Assembly (NCBI GenBank): GCA_002938115.1
Contig: PTKD01000057.1
Span: 1 to 9,440 of the forward strand
Direction: 5' to 3'
Origin: Alphaproteobacteria bacterium MarineAlpha9_Bin7
Lineage (GTDB): Bacteria; Pseudomonadota; Alphaproteobacteria; UBA7887
DNA length: 9,440 nucleotides
In this document: positions 1 to 7,236 of the stretch, in pieces
Position numbering within the stretch: position 1 is the stretch's first letter
How the letters are laid out: each line of letters begins with the position of its first letter
Made by a program: the position numbers and the translations under genes
The notes under the pieces: model-generated
What the model saw: the letters and a program-made list of their open reading frames with translations, nothing else
Database searches by the model: none
What the model was told of the DNA's origin: nothing

Positions 1-474
1 CAAAACGTTGATTATGACTCAGAGTCTCGTACCGGTTTCTTGGGGCGAGTAAGGACACTTAATGATAATACATTGGTGGCCATTGTTACCGCAGGTACTT
101 CAGATAACAGTGTTGCAAGAGAAGCTGCTCGCACTCTTCGCCACGCTGGTGAGCCGTCTGTCAGTTTCGATGATTTGGGAGTGGCAGGTCTATGGCGGAT
201 CTTGGCAAAAGAGTCCGAGTTGCGCACTTATCCAGTAGTTATTGTAGTCGCTGGAATGGATGGAGCCCTTTTTGGAGTTATTGGAGGTTTGTTACCTGGC
301 ACTATAATTGCTGTGCCAACATCGGTTGGGTATGGTGCGGCGCGAGATGGAGAGACGGCTCTCGCTGTAGCCTTATCTAACTGTGCTCCTGGTATTGTCA
401 CGGTCAACATTGATAACGGGTATGGCGCGGCGTGCGCGGCACTCCGCATTCTAGGGCATCTTCGCGCTAAGTAG
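1..474 (+). CDS. larB: LarB, nickel-pincer cofactor biosynthesis protein (5' truncated by window edge)
   Basis: The frame is open from base 1 and ends at TAG 472-474, giving 157 C-terminal residues; LarB proteins are usually about 250 residues, so roughly the first 90-100 are outside the window. Seen: the PurE-like (AIR carboxylase-like) core of LarB with VTAGTSD, VVAGMDGAL, AVPTSVGYG and VNIDNGYGAA, all hallmarks of this family. Known for the family: LarB carboxylates the pyridinium ring of nicotinic acid adenine dinucleotide and hydrolyses it, the first step towards the nickel-pincer nucleotide; LarE and LarC complete sulfur transfer and nickel insertion. It lies 37 bp upstream of larA on the same strand, so cofactor synthesis and its user are probably co-transcribed. 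LarC and LarE are not in the window. An ATG-like start cannot be assigned; the TTG at 40 is internal to the domain, not a start. Confidence 0.94.
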   Translation, partial: QNVDYDSESRTGFLGRVRTLNDNTLVAIVTAGTSDNSVAREAARTLRHAGEPSVSFDDLGVAGLWRILAKESELRTYPVVIVVAGMDGALFGVIGGLLPGTIIAVPTSVGYGAARDGETALAVALSNCAPGIVTVNIDNGYGAACAALRILGHLRAK

Positions 475-511
475 TATGCTTGGATCATAAAATAAATAAG
501 GCGTGTGTTTG

Positions 512-1795
512 ATGCGTGTAGACATAAATTTTGGAAAGGGGCGCTTTCCTGTAGAGTTGTCGGATGATTGGCAGGTGACAGTTATCCGCAAACCGCCCAT
601 GCCGATCGAAGGCGACGAGGCGTTTGCCGTCGCAAGAGCGCTCGAATCTCCTGTCGACTGTGCACCATTGCGTGAACTGGCGAGTGGCCGCAGCAAGGTA
701 TGTATTTTGATTTGCGATATCACGCGGCCGGTGCCCAACGGGGTAATACTACCGGTCCTGATTGAAAAGCTCATCTCTGCAGGAGTTGAGGCAAAGGAAA
801 TTACAGTAATGGTTGCGACGGGCTTGCACCGTCCCAACGAGGGTCCAGAACTTGCGGAACTAGTTGGCGATTCTTGGGTGTTGGAAAATATCAATGTCGT
901 AAATCACTTTGCGACGCGAGACGAGGACCATGTCTATGTGGGGACCACAAAGTCTGGGACGGTTGTGCGACTTGACCGTCGATTCATAAATTCTGACCTC
1001 AGGATTGTTACCGGACTGGTTGAGCCCCATTTTTTTGCAGGGTATTCAGGCGGTAGAAAGGTTATTGCTCCAGGTATCGCGCACGCAGAGACCATCACGA
1101 CTCTTCACAACGCTCATTTCCTGGAGCATCCCAAAACTACAAACTGTGTTTTAGAGGGGAATCAACTCCACGCAGAACAGCTGGAGATCGTTTCCATGGT
1201 TGGTGATGCGTATGCTGTGAACACGGTGATTGATGAGCATAGGAATATTTCATTTGTAAATTTTGGTGAAATTATCATCAGCCATCTCGATGCTGTTTCC
1301 GTGATTCGGAAATTTGCCGAAGTCCCGGTGTCGCAGCAGTTCCCCACAGTGGTTACTAGTTGTGCGGGGTACCCGCTCGACCAGACTTACTATCAAACAG
1401 TAAAAGGTATGGTCGGGCCGTTAGATATCTTGTGCAGGGGTGGATCCCTAATAGTAGCTTCGGAGTGCTCTGAAGGACTAGGGTCTACGCAGTATGTGGA
1501 GGCCCAGCGGAGATTGAGCACTCTAGGACCCGAGGGGTTTCTAGATCAGATCAAGCAGAAAACCCATGCCGCAATTGATGAATGGCAGACCGAGATGCTT
1601 CTGAGGCCTATCCAACGTGGTGACGTACATCTATACGCACCTGGTCTTTCACATGAGGAACGCAAACTAACCGGGGTTCGTATGATTGAAAACGTAAATC
1701 AAGCGGTCCGGGAAAGTGTTCATAAAAACAATGATACTCGGGTCGCAATTGTTCCTGAGGGCCCGTATGTGATTCCCTTCGTTAAACTGACCTAG
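512..1795 (+). CDS. larA: LarA-family nickel-dependent 2-hydroxyacid racemase/epimerase
   Basis: A 427-residue protein, the normal LarA length. The ATG at 512 is preferred over the in-frame GTG at 503 because MRVDINFGKG matches the usual LarA N-terminus and AAGG (498-501) sits about 10 bases upstream. Known: LarA isomerises lactate, and homologues act on malate, gluconate and other 2-hydroxy acids, by hydride transfer to the nickel-pincer nucleotide bound to a lysine. Seen, with Lactiplantibacillus plantarum equivalents in brackets: D69 and R72 in DITRPVP (D72, R75), H106 in ATGLHRPN (H108), H173 in VEPHFFAGYSGGRK (H174), the cofactor-anchoring K183 (K184), H199 in TTLHNAH (H200), and Y294, Q295 and K298 in YYQTVKGM. 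The whole active site is therefore present and the enzyme should be functional. The substrate is not predictable from these residues. It follows larB and converges on the short-chain dehydrogenase gene; no strong terminator is visible in the 155-bp gap after it. Confidence 0.94.
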   Translation: MRVDINFGKGRFPVELSDDWQVTVIRKPPMPIEGDEAFAVARALESPVDCAPLRELASGRSKVCILICDITRPVPNGVILPVLIEKLISAGVEAKEITVMVATGLHRPNEGPELAELVGDSWVLENINVVNHFATRDEDHVYVGTTKSGTVVRLDRRFINSDLRIVTGLVEPHFFAGYSGGRKVIAPGIAHAETITTLHNAHFLEHPKTTNCVLEGNQLHAEQLEIVSMVGDAYAVNTVIDEHRNISFVNFGEIIISHLDAVSVIRKFAEVPVSQQFPTVVTSCAGYPLDQTYYQTVKGMVGPLDILCRGGSLIVASECSEGLGSTQYVEAQRRLSTLGPEGFLDQIKQKTHAAIDEWQTEMLLRPIQRGDVHLYAPGLSHEERKLTGVRMIENVNQAVRESVHKNNDTRVAIVPEGPYVIPFVKLT

Positions 1796-1950
1796 TGCGT
1801 GGATAGGTAGTAGAATTTGGCGATTTGTCGAGGGTCCCTAGCGGGCATGAAGTGTCCGTTTCATCGGCACTACTACTGCGCGAGTCCGAAGTTCGCGAAT
1901 AGTAAGAGCTGGTTGACGTATCGCGCACTCCAAGTTTTGAAAAGCCCTGA

Positions 1951-2703
1951 TCAATAGGTAGCTCGGCCACCGGAAATATCAAATACTGCTCCAGTAGAGA
2001 ATGAGCAATCAGCAGACGATAGCCAGCTTACAAGTGCGGCTACTTCCTCCGCTGCACCCATGCGCGCGAGTGGGATTTTGGAAATCATGTATTCCCGATG
2101 AGCATCAGTTATTTGACCGAGGATCGGCGTCTCAATCACCGCCGGGGTAATGCAATTACACAACACGCCAGTTTCCACCAATTCCTTACCGAGTGACTTG
2201 GTTAGTGCGATAACCCCGGCTTTTGCGGCGCTGTAGTGCGCCGCGTTCGGGTTTCCCTCCTTTCCTGCAATTGAGGCAATGTTGACGATGCGCCCATACC
2301 CGGCATCAATCATGTTGGGCACTAGTGATCGGCAACAAAGGAACACGCCTGTTAGGTCAATGTCTAGGACTCGTCGCCATTCATCCACATCGGTTTCCCA
2401 CAACGTAGCGTTTTCACCTGCGATACCGGCATTGTTTACCAAAATATTGACTTTACCAAACGCCGAGAGGGTGTTTTCACGAGCATTCTCAACAGAGGCG
2501 GGATCTGCCACGTCCACCGGCACCCGGAGTACTTGTCCCTTTTTGCTTAGTTGTTCGGAGGCTTTATCCAGAGCTGAAATTTCTCGGTCCCACATGGCGA
2601 CTTGTGCCCCCGAATCCAGCATTCGTTCTGTGATCGCGTAGCCAATACCTCGCGCGGCACCGGTTACCACTGCGCGATTACCGTTCAGGTCTATACTATT
2701 CAT
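1951..2703 (-). CDS. Classical short-chain dehydrogenase/reductase (FabG-like SDR)
   Basis: A 250-residue NAD(P)-dependent oxidoreductase of the classical SDR family. Seen: dinucleotide-binding TGAARGIG at residues 14-21, an acidic D39 after the second strand (MWDRE) which suggests NAD(H) preference, NNAG at 90-93, catalytic S144 in NIASIAG, and YSAAK at 157-161 giving Y157 and K161. The position usually holding the fourth tetrad residue (Asn in N-L-x-G-x-F) is Asp116 here, a variant that also occurs in other SDRs. The C-terminus ISGGRATY is typical of FabG-like oxidoreductases. Its role as a housekeeping ketoacyl-ACP reductase is unlikely because no acpP/fabD/fabF neighbours are present; as a neighbour of a hydroxyacid racemase, oxidation or reduction of a hydroxy/keto acid or sugar acid is more plausible (inference). 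The ATG at 2703 is preceded by a purine-rich but weak ribosome-binding site. It is on the same strand as pdxA but 207 bp away, so it may have its own promoter. Confidence 0.93.
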   Translation of the reverse strand: MNSIDLNGNRAVVTGAARGIGYAITERMLDSGAQVAMWDREISALDKASEQLSKKGQVLRVPVDVADPASVENARENTLSAFGKVNILVNNAGIAGENATLWETDVDEWRRVLDIDLTGVFLCCRSLVPNMIDAGYGRIVNIASIAGKEGNPNAAHYSAAKAGVIALTKSLGKELVETGVLCNCITPAVIETPILGQITDAHREYMISKIPLARMGAAEEVAALVSWLSSADCSFSTGAVFDISGGRATY

Positions 2704-2910
2704 TTCTGCTGCTACTTTCTTCTAAAATGGGTGTCTAGTTATTGGTTTATCATCGGCGACGCTCTTTCCTCAGAAATCGAGTCGCGTCGGGATAAGGTTG
2801 CCTCTCCTCCGGCACAAAGCAGGTCGTTACGCATCCTCGTTTGCAGTTTGACGTGCTTTCACCTTTGGAGTTCTAGATAAAGTTTGTTGTAACAGCTCTC
2901 TCATCGATTG

Positions 2911-3873
2911 TTAAAGCGCTGCCATTCGCTGGGCATAAGCAATTGCGGCCAGCATACTTGAAGGATTGGCGTGTCCTTGCCAGGCAATATCAAACGCGGT
3001 TCCATGGTCAACCGACGTACGTTGAATGGGCAGTCCGAGGGAGACATTCACCGCTTTATCGAAGGCAATAAGTTTAACTGGAATGAGGCCCTGGTCGTGG
3101 TATTGCGCGACCACCAAATCAAATTTCCCGTTTGCCGCGCGATTGAATATTGTGTCTGCCGGGTAGGGGCCACTGACTTCGATTCCTTCCAGTTTAGCAA
3201 GTGTCACTGCGGGTTCAATTTCCTCAATTTCTTCGCGTCCAAAAATGCCGCTTTCACCCGAGTGAGGGTTTAAGCCGGCCACTGCAATTCTTGGACGGTG
3301 AAGGCCAAGGCGCCGTAAGTGGTCATTGCCGGCACGAATTGTTTCTAGAATTCTTTGTTGCTTGCATTGCTTGATGGCTTCGGCAAGTGACACGTGGGTT
3401 GAAACGAGAATCGTTGATAGTTGTTCGGAAACCAAAAGCATGAAGGAAGCGGATGCTTCTGTTAAATGTTGTAACAGGCCGGTATGGCCGTCAAATTTAT
3501 GACCGGCTAAATGCATTGCGGTTTTGTTGAGCGGCGCCGTTACTAGGACGCGAATATTTCCAGAAAGTGCCAAGTCCACGGCACGGGTTACGTAGCCGTA
3601 CGCCGCATTTCCGCCACCCACGCTGGCTTCGCCGTCTCTAACCGTATCAATTTTAGGTGTATCAACTTCAATCAATCGCACGGAATTATTCCGACCATGG
3701 GATGAGAACTGGAGTCCTGCTCTCACAAGTTCATTGGCCCGGGCTAACACGTCCCCACGTCCTAATACCACGATTGCCTGTCGTTCGGTTGCGGTTATTG
3801 AAGCAAGGGCACGACAAACTATTTCCGGCCCGATCCCGCTGGGGTCTCCGATAGTAATGGCGATTTCTGGCAT
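2911..3873 (-). CDS. pdxA: PdxA-family dehydrogenase (4-hydroxythreonine-4-phosphate / D-threonate-4-phosphate type)
   Basis: A 320-residue protein from the ATG at 3873; that start puts MPEIAITIGDPSGIGPE at the N-terminus as in all PdxA proteins and has GGAG (complement of 3884-3887) 10 bases upstream, so a longer in-frame extension to 3930 is not used. Known: these enzymes oxidise and decarboxylate 4-phosphorylated C4 hydroxyacids using NAD and a divalent metal. Seen: metal-ligand histidines H160 (STHVSL), H204 (LNPHSGESG) and H259 (QYHDQG), the substrate-loop H130-T131, and RTSVDHGTAFD near the C-terminus. GHTE of the family is GHTG here. The canonical vitamin B6 pdxA usually sits with surA and ksgA; this one sits among hydroxyacid genes, so a catabolic PdxA2-like role (D-threonate or L-erythronate 4-phosphate) is favoured. 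The sugar-acid kinase (DUF1537 type) that such a route needs is not in this window. It is divergent from the TtuC-like gene with 68 bp between start codons. Confidence 0.93.
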   Translation of the reverse strand: MPEIAITIGDPSGIGPEIVCRALASITATERQAIVVLGRGDVLARANELVRAGLQFSSHGRNNSVRLIEVDTPKIDTVRDGEASVGGGNAAYGYVTRAVDLALSGNIRVLVTAPLNKTAMHLAGHKFDGHTGLLQHLTEASASFMLLVSEQLSTILVSTHVSLAEAIKQCKQQRILETIRAGNDHLRRLGLHRPRIAVAGLNPHSGESGIFGREEIEEIEPAVTLAKLEGIEVSGPYPADTIFNRAANGKFDLVVAQYHDQGLIPVKLIAFDKAVNVSLGLPIQRTSVDHGTAFDIAWQGHANPSSMLAAIAYAQRMAAL

Positions 3874-3941
3874 GTCTAAAATGCTCCGAATCTTTCCAAC
3901 AATGATATGATCACCGCGGAACGTCCTCAAGCGGGGGTATT

Positions 3942-5045
3942 ATGGGTAAATATAAAATCGCTGCCATTGGCGGGGATGGAATAGGGCCTGAGGTCGTGGA
4001 GTCTGGCCTGAAGTGCCTTGACGCCGTGGCCAAATACATCGGGTTTGAGCTCCTTGTCGAGCGTTTTCCTTGGGGATCGGACTATTATCGTGCTCATGGA
4101 CAAATGATGCCACAAAACGCACTTGATATCCTGAGTGGTTTCGACGCGATTTATTTTGGGGCGGTAGGTGATAATGAAATTCCTGATGATGTCACGCTTT
4201 GGGGCCTCCGGCTGGTGATCTGCCAGGGTCTCGGCTTGTATGCAAATGTACGACCTGCCGTCATGTTGCCCGGCGTCCGTAGCCCGTTACGTGAGGAATT
4301 ATCTAATAAAATAAATTGGGTGGTGGTTCGAGAGAATTCCGAGGGGGAATATGCTGGAGTTGGAGGTAGGAGCCATCGAGGATTTGCAGAGGAGATCGCA
4401 ATCGATGCATCAGTGTTTAGCCGTGTCGGGGTAGAACGGCTTCAACGTTTTGCCTTTGACCTTGCTCGCACTCGTTCAGAAAAACACCTGACATGCGTCA
4501 CCAAATCAAATGCCCAACGCTTTGGTATGGTTCTATGGGATGAGATATTCGTCCAGCTCGCTCAAGAGTACCCAGATGTTAGAACTGATAAGGTGCTCGT
4601 TGATGCGGCCACGGCTCGCATGGTTCTTAATCCGAGCTCGCTTGACGTGATTGTTGCGAGTAATTTACATGGCGATATCTTGTCGGATTTAGCGGCGGCT
4701 TTGGTTGGTAGTTTAGGAATCGCGGCTAGTGGCAATTTGGATCCAAGCGGCAACAACCCTTCAATGTTTGAACCTGTGCACGGATCTGCACCGGATATCG
4801 TTGGCGCAGGTATCGCAAATCCGATTGCAGCCATATGGTCCGGAGCAATGATGTGTGCACATTTGGGGGAAAAAGCGGCGTCATCGCGACTGATGGCAGG
4901 ATTAGTGGAGGTAGCGAAGGCCAATGAAGTCTTGACTCGTGACCTTGGTGGCGCTGGGAGTACTGAGGATGTTACCAAGGCTACCATAGATGCCCTTGAA
5001 CGTGATGATCTCGATTTAGAGGGCTTTAACAGAATCGGAAGTTGA
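3942..5045 (+). CDS. TtuC/DmlA-like tartrate/D-malate dehydrogenase (isocitrate/isopropylmalate dehydrogenase family)
   Basis: A 367-residue NAD- and metal-dependent beta-decarboxylating dehydrogenase. Seen: GGDGIGPEV at 10-18, WGSDYYRAHGQMMP at 44-57, DAIYFGAVG at 68-76, VRENSEGEYAGVGGR at 129-143, the catalytic lysine region TKSNA at 187-191, metal-binding aspartates in VDAATAR (D221) and NLHGDILSDL (D245, D249), and EPVHGSAPDI at 277-286 for NAD. The resemblance to E. coli DmlA and tartrate dehydrogenases (SLWG, FDAIYFGAVG, SGVGGR-like loop) is stronger than to LeuB. Of the three substrate arginines known in the family, R104 (NVRP) and R130 (VVREN) are present, but the first, in the DmlA KFRREF segment, aligns with C94 (VICQGL). 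That may mean a different 2-hydroxyacid. The ATG at 3942 follows a G-rich stretch (3933-3937). It shares the 68-bp divergent region with pdxA and converges on the FAD oxidase gene. Confidence 0.9.
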   Translation: MGKYKIAAIGGDGIGPEVVESGLKCLDAVAKYIGFELLVERFPWGSDYYRAHGQMMPQNALDILSGFDAIYFGAVGDNEIPDDVTLWGLRLVICQGLGLYANVRPAVMLPGVRSPLREELSNKINWVVVRENSEGEYAGVGGRSHRGFAEEIAIDASVFSRVGVERLQRFAFDLARTRSEKHLTCVTKSNAQRFGMVLWDEIFVQLAQEYPDVRTDKVLVDAATARMVLNPSSLDVIVASNLHGDILSDLAAALVGSLGIAASGNLDPSGNNPSMFEPVHGSAPDIVGAGIANPIAAIWSGAMMCAHLGEKAASSRLMAGLVEVAKANEVLTRDLGGAGSTEDVTKATIDALERDDLDLEGFNRIGS

Positions 5046-5070
5046 TTGAATCAATAGGTTTTCATCACCG

Positions 5071-5096
5071 AAAAAAGAGGTCGATACAAGGACTCA
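5071..5096 (-). terminator. Possible weak terminator after the FAD oxidase gene
   Basis: Read on the minus strand, a short stem begins inside the oxidase stop codon (GAGTC, then an 8-base loop, then GACCTC with one bulged C) and is followed at once by six T residues (A5071-A5076 on the plus strand). The stem is only five pairs with a bulge, so termination would be weak. Confidence 0.3.
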
Positions 5097-6227
5097 GTTT
5101 GTAGGGTCCGTTAGTTCAGGGAATGACAATTTCTGGGAGACCAGGTCGGCGAGGGTTAAGGAGGCCGTCAGGCCCGGTGATTCAATGCCGTACATATTCA
5201 CTAAGCCGGGAACGCCATGTTCTTGAGGCCCTTGAATCATAAAATCTCCTGTCGCAGAGCCCTTGGGGGTTATCTTGGGCCTGATACCGGAGTAACCAGG
5301 GTGGAGCGTGTTATCCATGAGGCTAGGGTAGTACTGGCGTATTGCAGCGTAGAAATTTTTTGCTCGTTTCGGATCGACGCCGTAATCGATTTCGTTGATC
5401 CATTCAACGTCCGGGCCAAAACGCACGGCACCCGACATGTCCAAGGTCACGTGCACTCCGAGGCCCCCGGGCGATGGAACCGGGTAGATCAACCGGGAAA
5501 AAGGGCTACCGCCTGTAAGAGTAAAATAACATCCTCGGGCCAGGTGGAGGGGCGGGATGGTCATGGGATTGAGACCAGACAGTTTTCTAGACACGGACTG
5601 GGCACTAAGGCCGGCGGCATTTACTACGATATTCGCAGAGATGCTGAATTCTCCCCCGGATTCTTTCACAAAAAGTTCTATCTTCCCGTCCGTGATTAGG
5701 CCCCGGCGGACTTGGCTGTTAAATGCAACCACCGTTCCTCGGTCCTCGGCATCTCCCTGATAGGCGAGCATAAGGCTGTGGCTATCAATTATCCCCGTTG
5801 AGGGTGAGAGGAGACCTCCTTCGCTTTTAATTTCTGGTTCAAGTGATTTGACTTCGGCTTGGCTTTTCCATTCTAGGTCGTCGACACCGTTTTCAGCTGC
5901 CTTGGATTTTAACGCACCTAGGATTTCTTTTTGAGAGCTGTTGGTGGCGACGATCAATTTACCGATCCGTTTATGTGGCACACCGTGCATGACGCAATAA
6001 CGATAAAGTCTCTCCTTTCCCTCAACACAAGCTCGGGCTTTGAGGCTATCGGTCGGGTAATAGATTCCGGCGTGGATAACTTCGCTATTGCGGGAACTGG
6101 TGTGCGTTCCGATGGCGTCTGCAGCCTCAAGAACTATTACTTCATGTCCAGCCAAGGCCAGCCGCCGGGCAACGGCAAGCCCAATCACCCCAGCTCCAAT
6201 AACTACGCAGTCTACTGACGCACTCAT
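5094..6227 (-). CDS. LhgO-like FAD-dependent 2-hydroxyacid oxidase (DAO family)
   Basis: A 377-residue flavoprotein of the D-amino-acid-oxidase/GlpD superfamily. Seen: the Rossmann FAD motif GAGVIG at 11-16 with E34 ending the second strand (VLEA), and SSRNSEVIHAGIYYP at 44-58, the signature of the L-2-hydroxyglutarate oxidase/dehydrogenase branch; STGIIDSHSLM follows in mid-protein, VVNAAGL is the second flavin-contact segment, and PGYSGIRPKI and GIESPGLTASL are near the C-terminus. Known: LhgO oxidises L-2-hydroxyglutarate to 2-oxoglutarate and passes electrons to the quinone pool; relatives act on other L-2-hydroxy acids. No signal peptide or membrane segment is visible, as in the family. 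The start ATG at 6227 has no good ribosome-binding site, but it places the FAD motif normally. It converges with the TtuC-like gene (48 bp gap). Working with a hydroxyacid racemase it could oxidise the L-isomer; this is inference from position. Confidence 0.87.
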   Translation of the reverse strand: MSASVDCVVIGAGVIGLAVARRLALAGHEVIVLEAADAIGTHTSSRNSEVIHAGIYYPTDSLKARACVEGKERLYRYCVMHGVPHKRIGKLIVATNSSQKEILGALKSKAAENGVDDLEWKSQAEVKSLEPEIKSEGGLLSPSTGIIDSHSLMLAYQGDAEDRGTVVAFNSQVRRGLITDGKIELFVKESGGEFSISANIVVNAAGLSAQSVSRKLSGLNPMTIPPLHLARGCYFTLTGGSPFSRLIYPVPSPGGLGVHVTLDMSGAVRFGPDVEWINEIDYGVDPKRAKNFYAAIRQYYPSLMDNTLHPGYSGIRPKITPKGSATGDFMIQGPQEHGVPGLVNMYGIESPGLTASLTLADLVSQKLSFPELTDPTN

Positions 6228-6430
6228 TCTGATATTATGAGTAAATGCAAGGTTAAGTGCTCTTATCGGTATATTTGAATGTCGTCATTGATAAATGGTA
6301 ACTGATGTTGGAACTGGCCATCAATCTATACACACAAGTTTGCGCAGGGCTGCGGCGTTGTCTTAGAAAGAGCTTAGCTCAGTTTCTGTAGAGGCTTAAA
6401 GCGGTCAGCAAATAGTACAAGGACGGTAAA

Positions 6431-6458
6431 TTGTCGGGCGAAAATGCTGAAATAAGAT
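6431..6458 (+). promoter_or_regulatory. Possible sigma-70 promoter for the VWA/J-protein unit
   Basis: TTGTCG (6431-6436) and TAAGAT (6453-6458) are separated by 16 bases, each matching four of six consensus positions. It lies about 50 bases upstream of the VWA start in a 280-bp gap that otherwise shows no gene, and is the best candidate there. Weak evidence on its own. Confidence 0.3.
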
Positions 6459-6507
6459 AAACTGTCATAGAAGCCGGTGTCATCAGGAGTTGGTAGGTTT
6501 TCAGTCA

Positions 6508-7221
6508 ATGGCGGCAAAGCATGATAAAAATGTGCCTACAAAAGCAGGGACTACCGAGATCGAAGCTTTTTTGACGAAGGTTGCGCGGACACCCTTTCGT
6601 CCGGAGGGGAAAGAACACGGGCGCTTGATTTTTGCACTTGATGCTACCGCCAGTCGAGAGCCAATGTGGGACGTTGCATGCGACATTCAGGCGGACATGT
6701 TCTCTGAGACTGCTTCGCTGGGTCGCCTTAGCGTGCAGTTAGTCTATTACCGCGGTTTTGGGGAGGTAAAATACGGTCCTTTTACTGAAAACTCTTCTGC
6801 ACTGCTCCGAGACATGGTTGGGGTTTATTGTTTGGGTGGGCGCACCCAAATTGGTCGCGTACTAAATCATGCCTTGACCGCGCATAGTGAGAAACGTGTC
6901 AGTGCATTGGTCTTTATCGGGGATGCTTGTGAGGAGGATATCGAAGAATTGTGTCATACGGCTGGTGAAATGGGCATGCGAAATCTCCCTGTGTTTGTAT
7001 TTCATGAGGGGGAGGACATAGTCGCGAGACGGGCTTTCCAGCAAATCGCCCAAATATCGGGCGGCGCTTACTGCCAATTCGATTCGGGGAGTGCTAAGAC
7101 GCTTAGAGACTTGCTGGGGGCGGTGGCCGTATATGCAGTTGGGGGTCATCGGGCACTAAAGGATTTTCACAATCGCGCTGGCCGTATTCTGTTGCGCCTG
7201 ACAGCGAAGAGCGGGCGGTGA
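6508..7221 (+). CDS. VWA (von Willebrand factor A) domain protein
   Basis: A 237-residue soluble protein that is almost entirely one VWA domain. Seen: a first strand GRLIFALDATAS ending in D45-x-T47-x-S49, the MIDAS metal motif with Thr replacing the usual first Ser; a central GGRTQIG carrying the MIDAS threonine; and FIGDACEED with the third MIDAS acidic residue. All three parts of the divalent-metal site are therefore kept, arguing for metal-dependent protein binding. There is no signal peptide or transmembrane segment, so it should be cytoplasmic. The ATG at 6508 is chosen (GTAGG at 6493-6497 upstream); an in-frame TTG at 6490 lies directly against AGGAG and is too close for that to serve it. 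It ends 15 bp before the J-domain gene and is probably co-transcribed with it. A client-recognition or adaptor role with the J-protein and DnaK is inference; the family has no assigned function that I can name. Confidence 0.88.
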   Translation: MAAKHDKNVPTKAGTTEIEAFLTKVARTPFRPEGKEHGRLIFALDATASREPMWDVACDIQADMFSETASLGRLSVQLVYYRGFGEVKYGPFTENSSALLRDMVGVYCLGGRTQIGRVLNHALTAHSEKRVSALVFIGDACEEDIEELCHTAGEMGMRNLPVFVFHEGEDIVARRAFQQIAQISGGAYCQFDSGSAKTLRDLLGAVAVYAVGGHRALKDFHNRAGRILLRLTAKSGR

Positions 7222-7236
7222 TCTGGTCAGCTTGCG

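Noticed and set aside
1807..1897. Nested inverted repeats after larA: GTAGTAG (1807-1813)/CTACTAC (1870-1876), ATGAA (1847-1851)/TTCAT (1860-1864), CGCGA (1879-1883)/TCGCG (1893-1897)
   Set aside because: Stems are only 5-7 bases, the longest spans 56 bases of loop, and no T tract follows, so neither a terminator nor a structured RNA can be supported.
5042..5054. Perfect palindrome TTGATT-G-AATCAA across the stop codon of the TtuC-like gene
   Set aside because: A one-base loop cannot form a hairpin of note, the site lies between two convergent genes where an operator makes little sense, and a 13-base AT-rich dyad is expected by chance in this length.
6371..6409. tRNA-Ala-like words: TTAGCTCAG, GTAGAG and GGTCAGC in order
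   Set aside because: There is no acceptor stem, anticodon arm or T arm; the D stem has only three pairs and the spacing is wrong. A decayed tRNA remnant is possible but chance is as likely.
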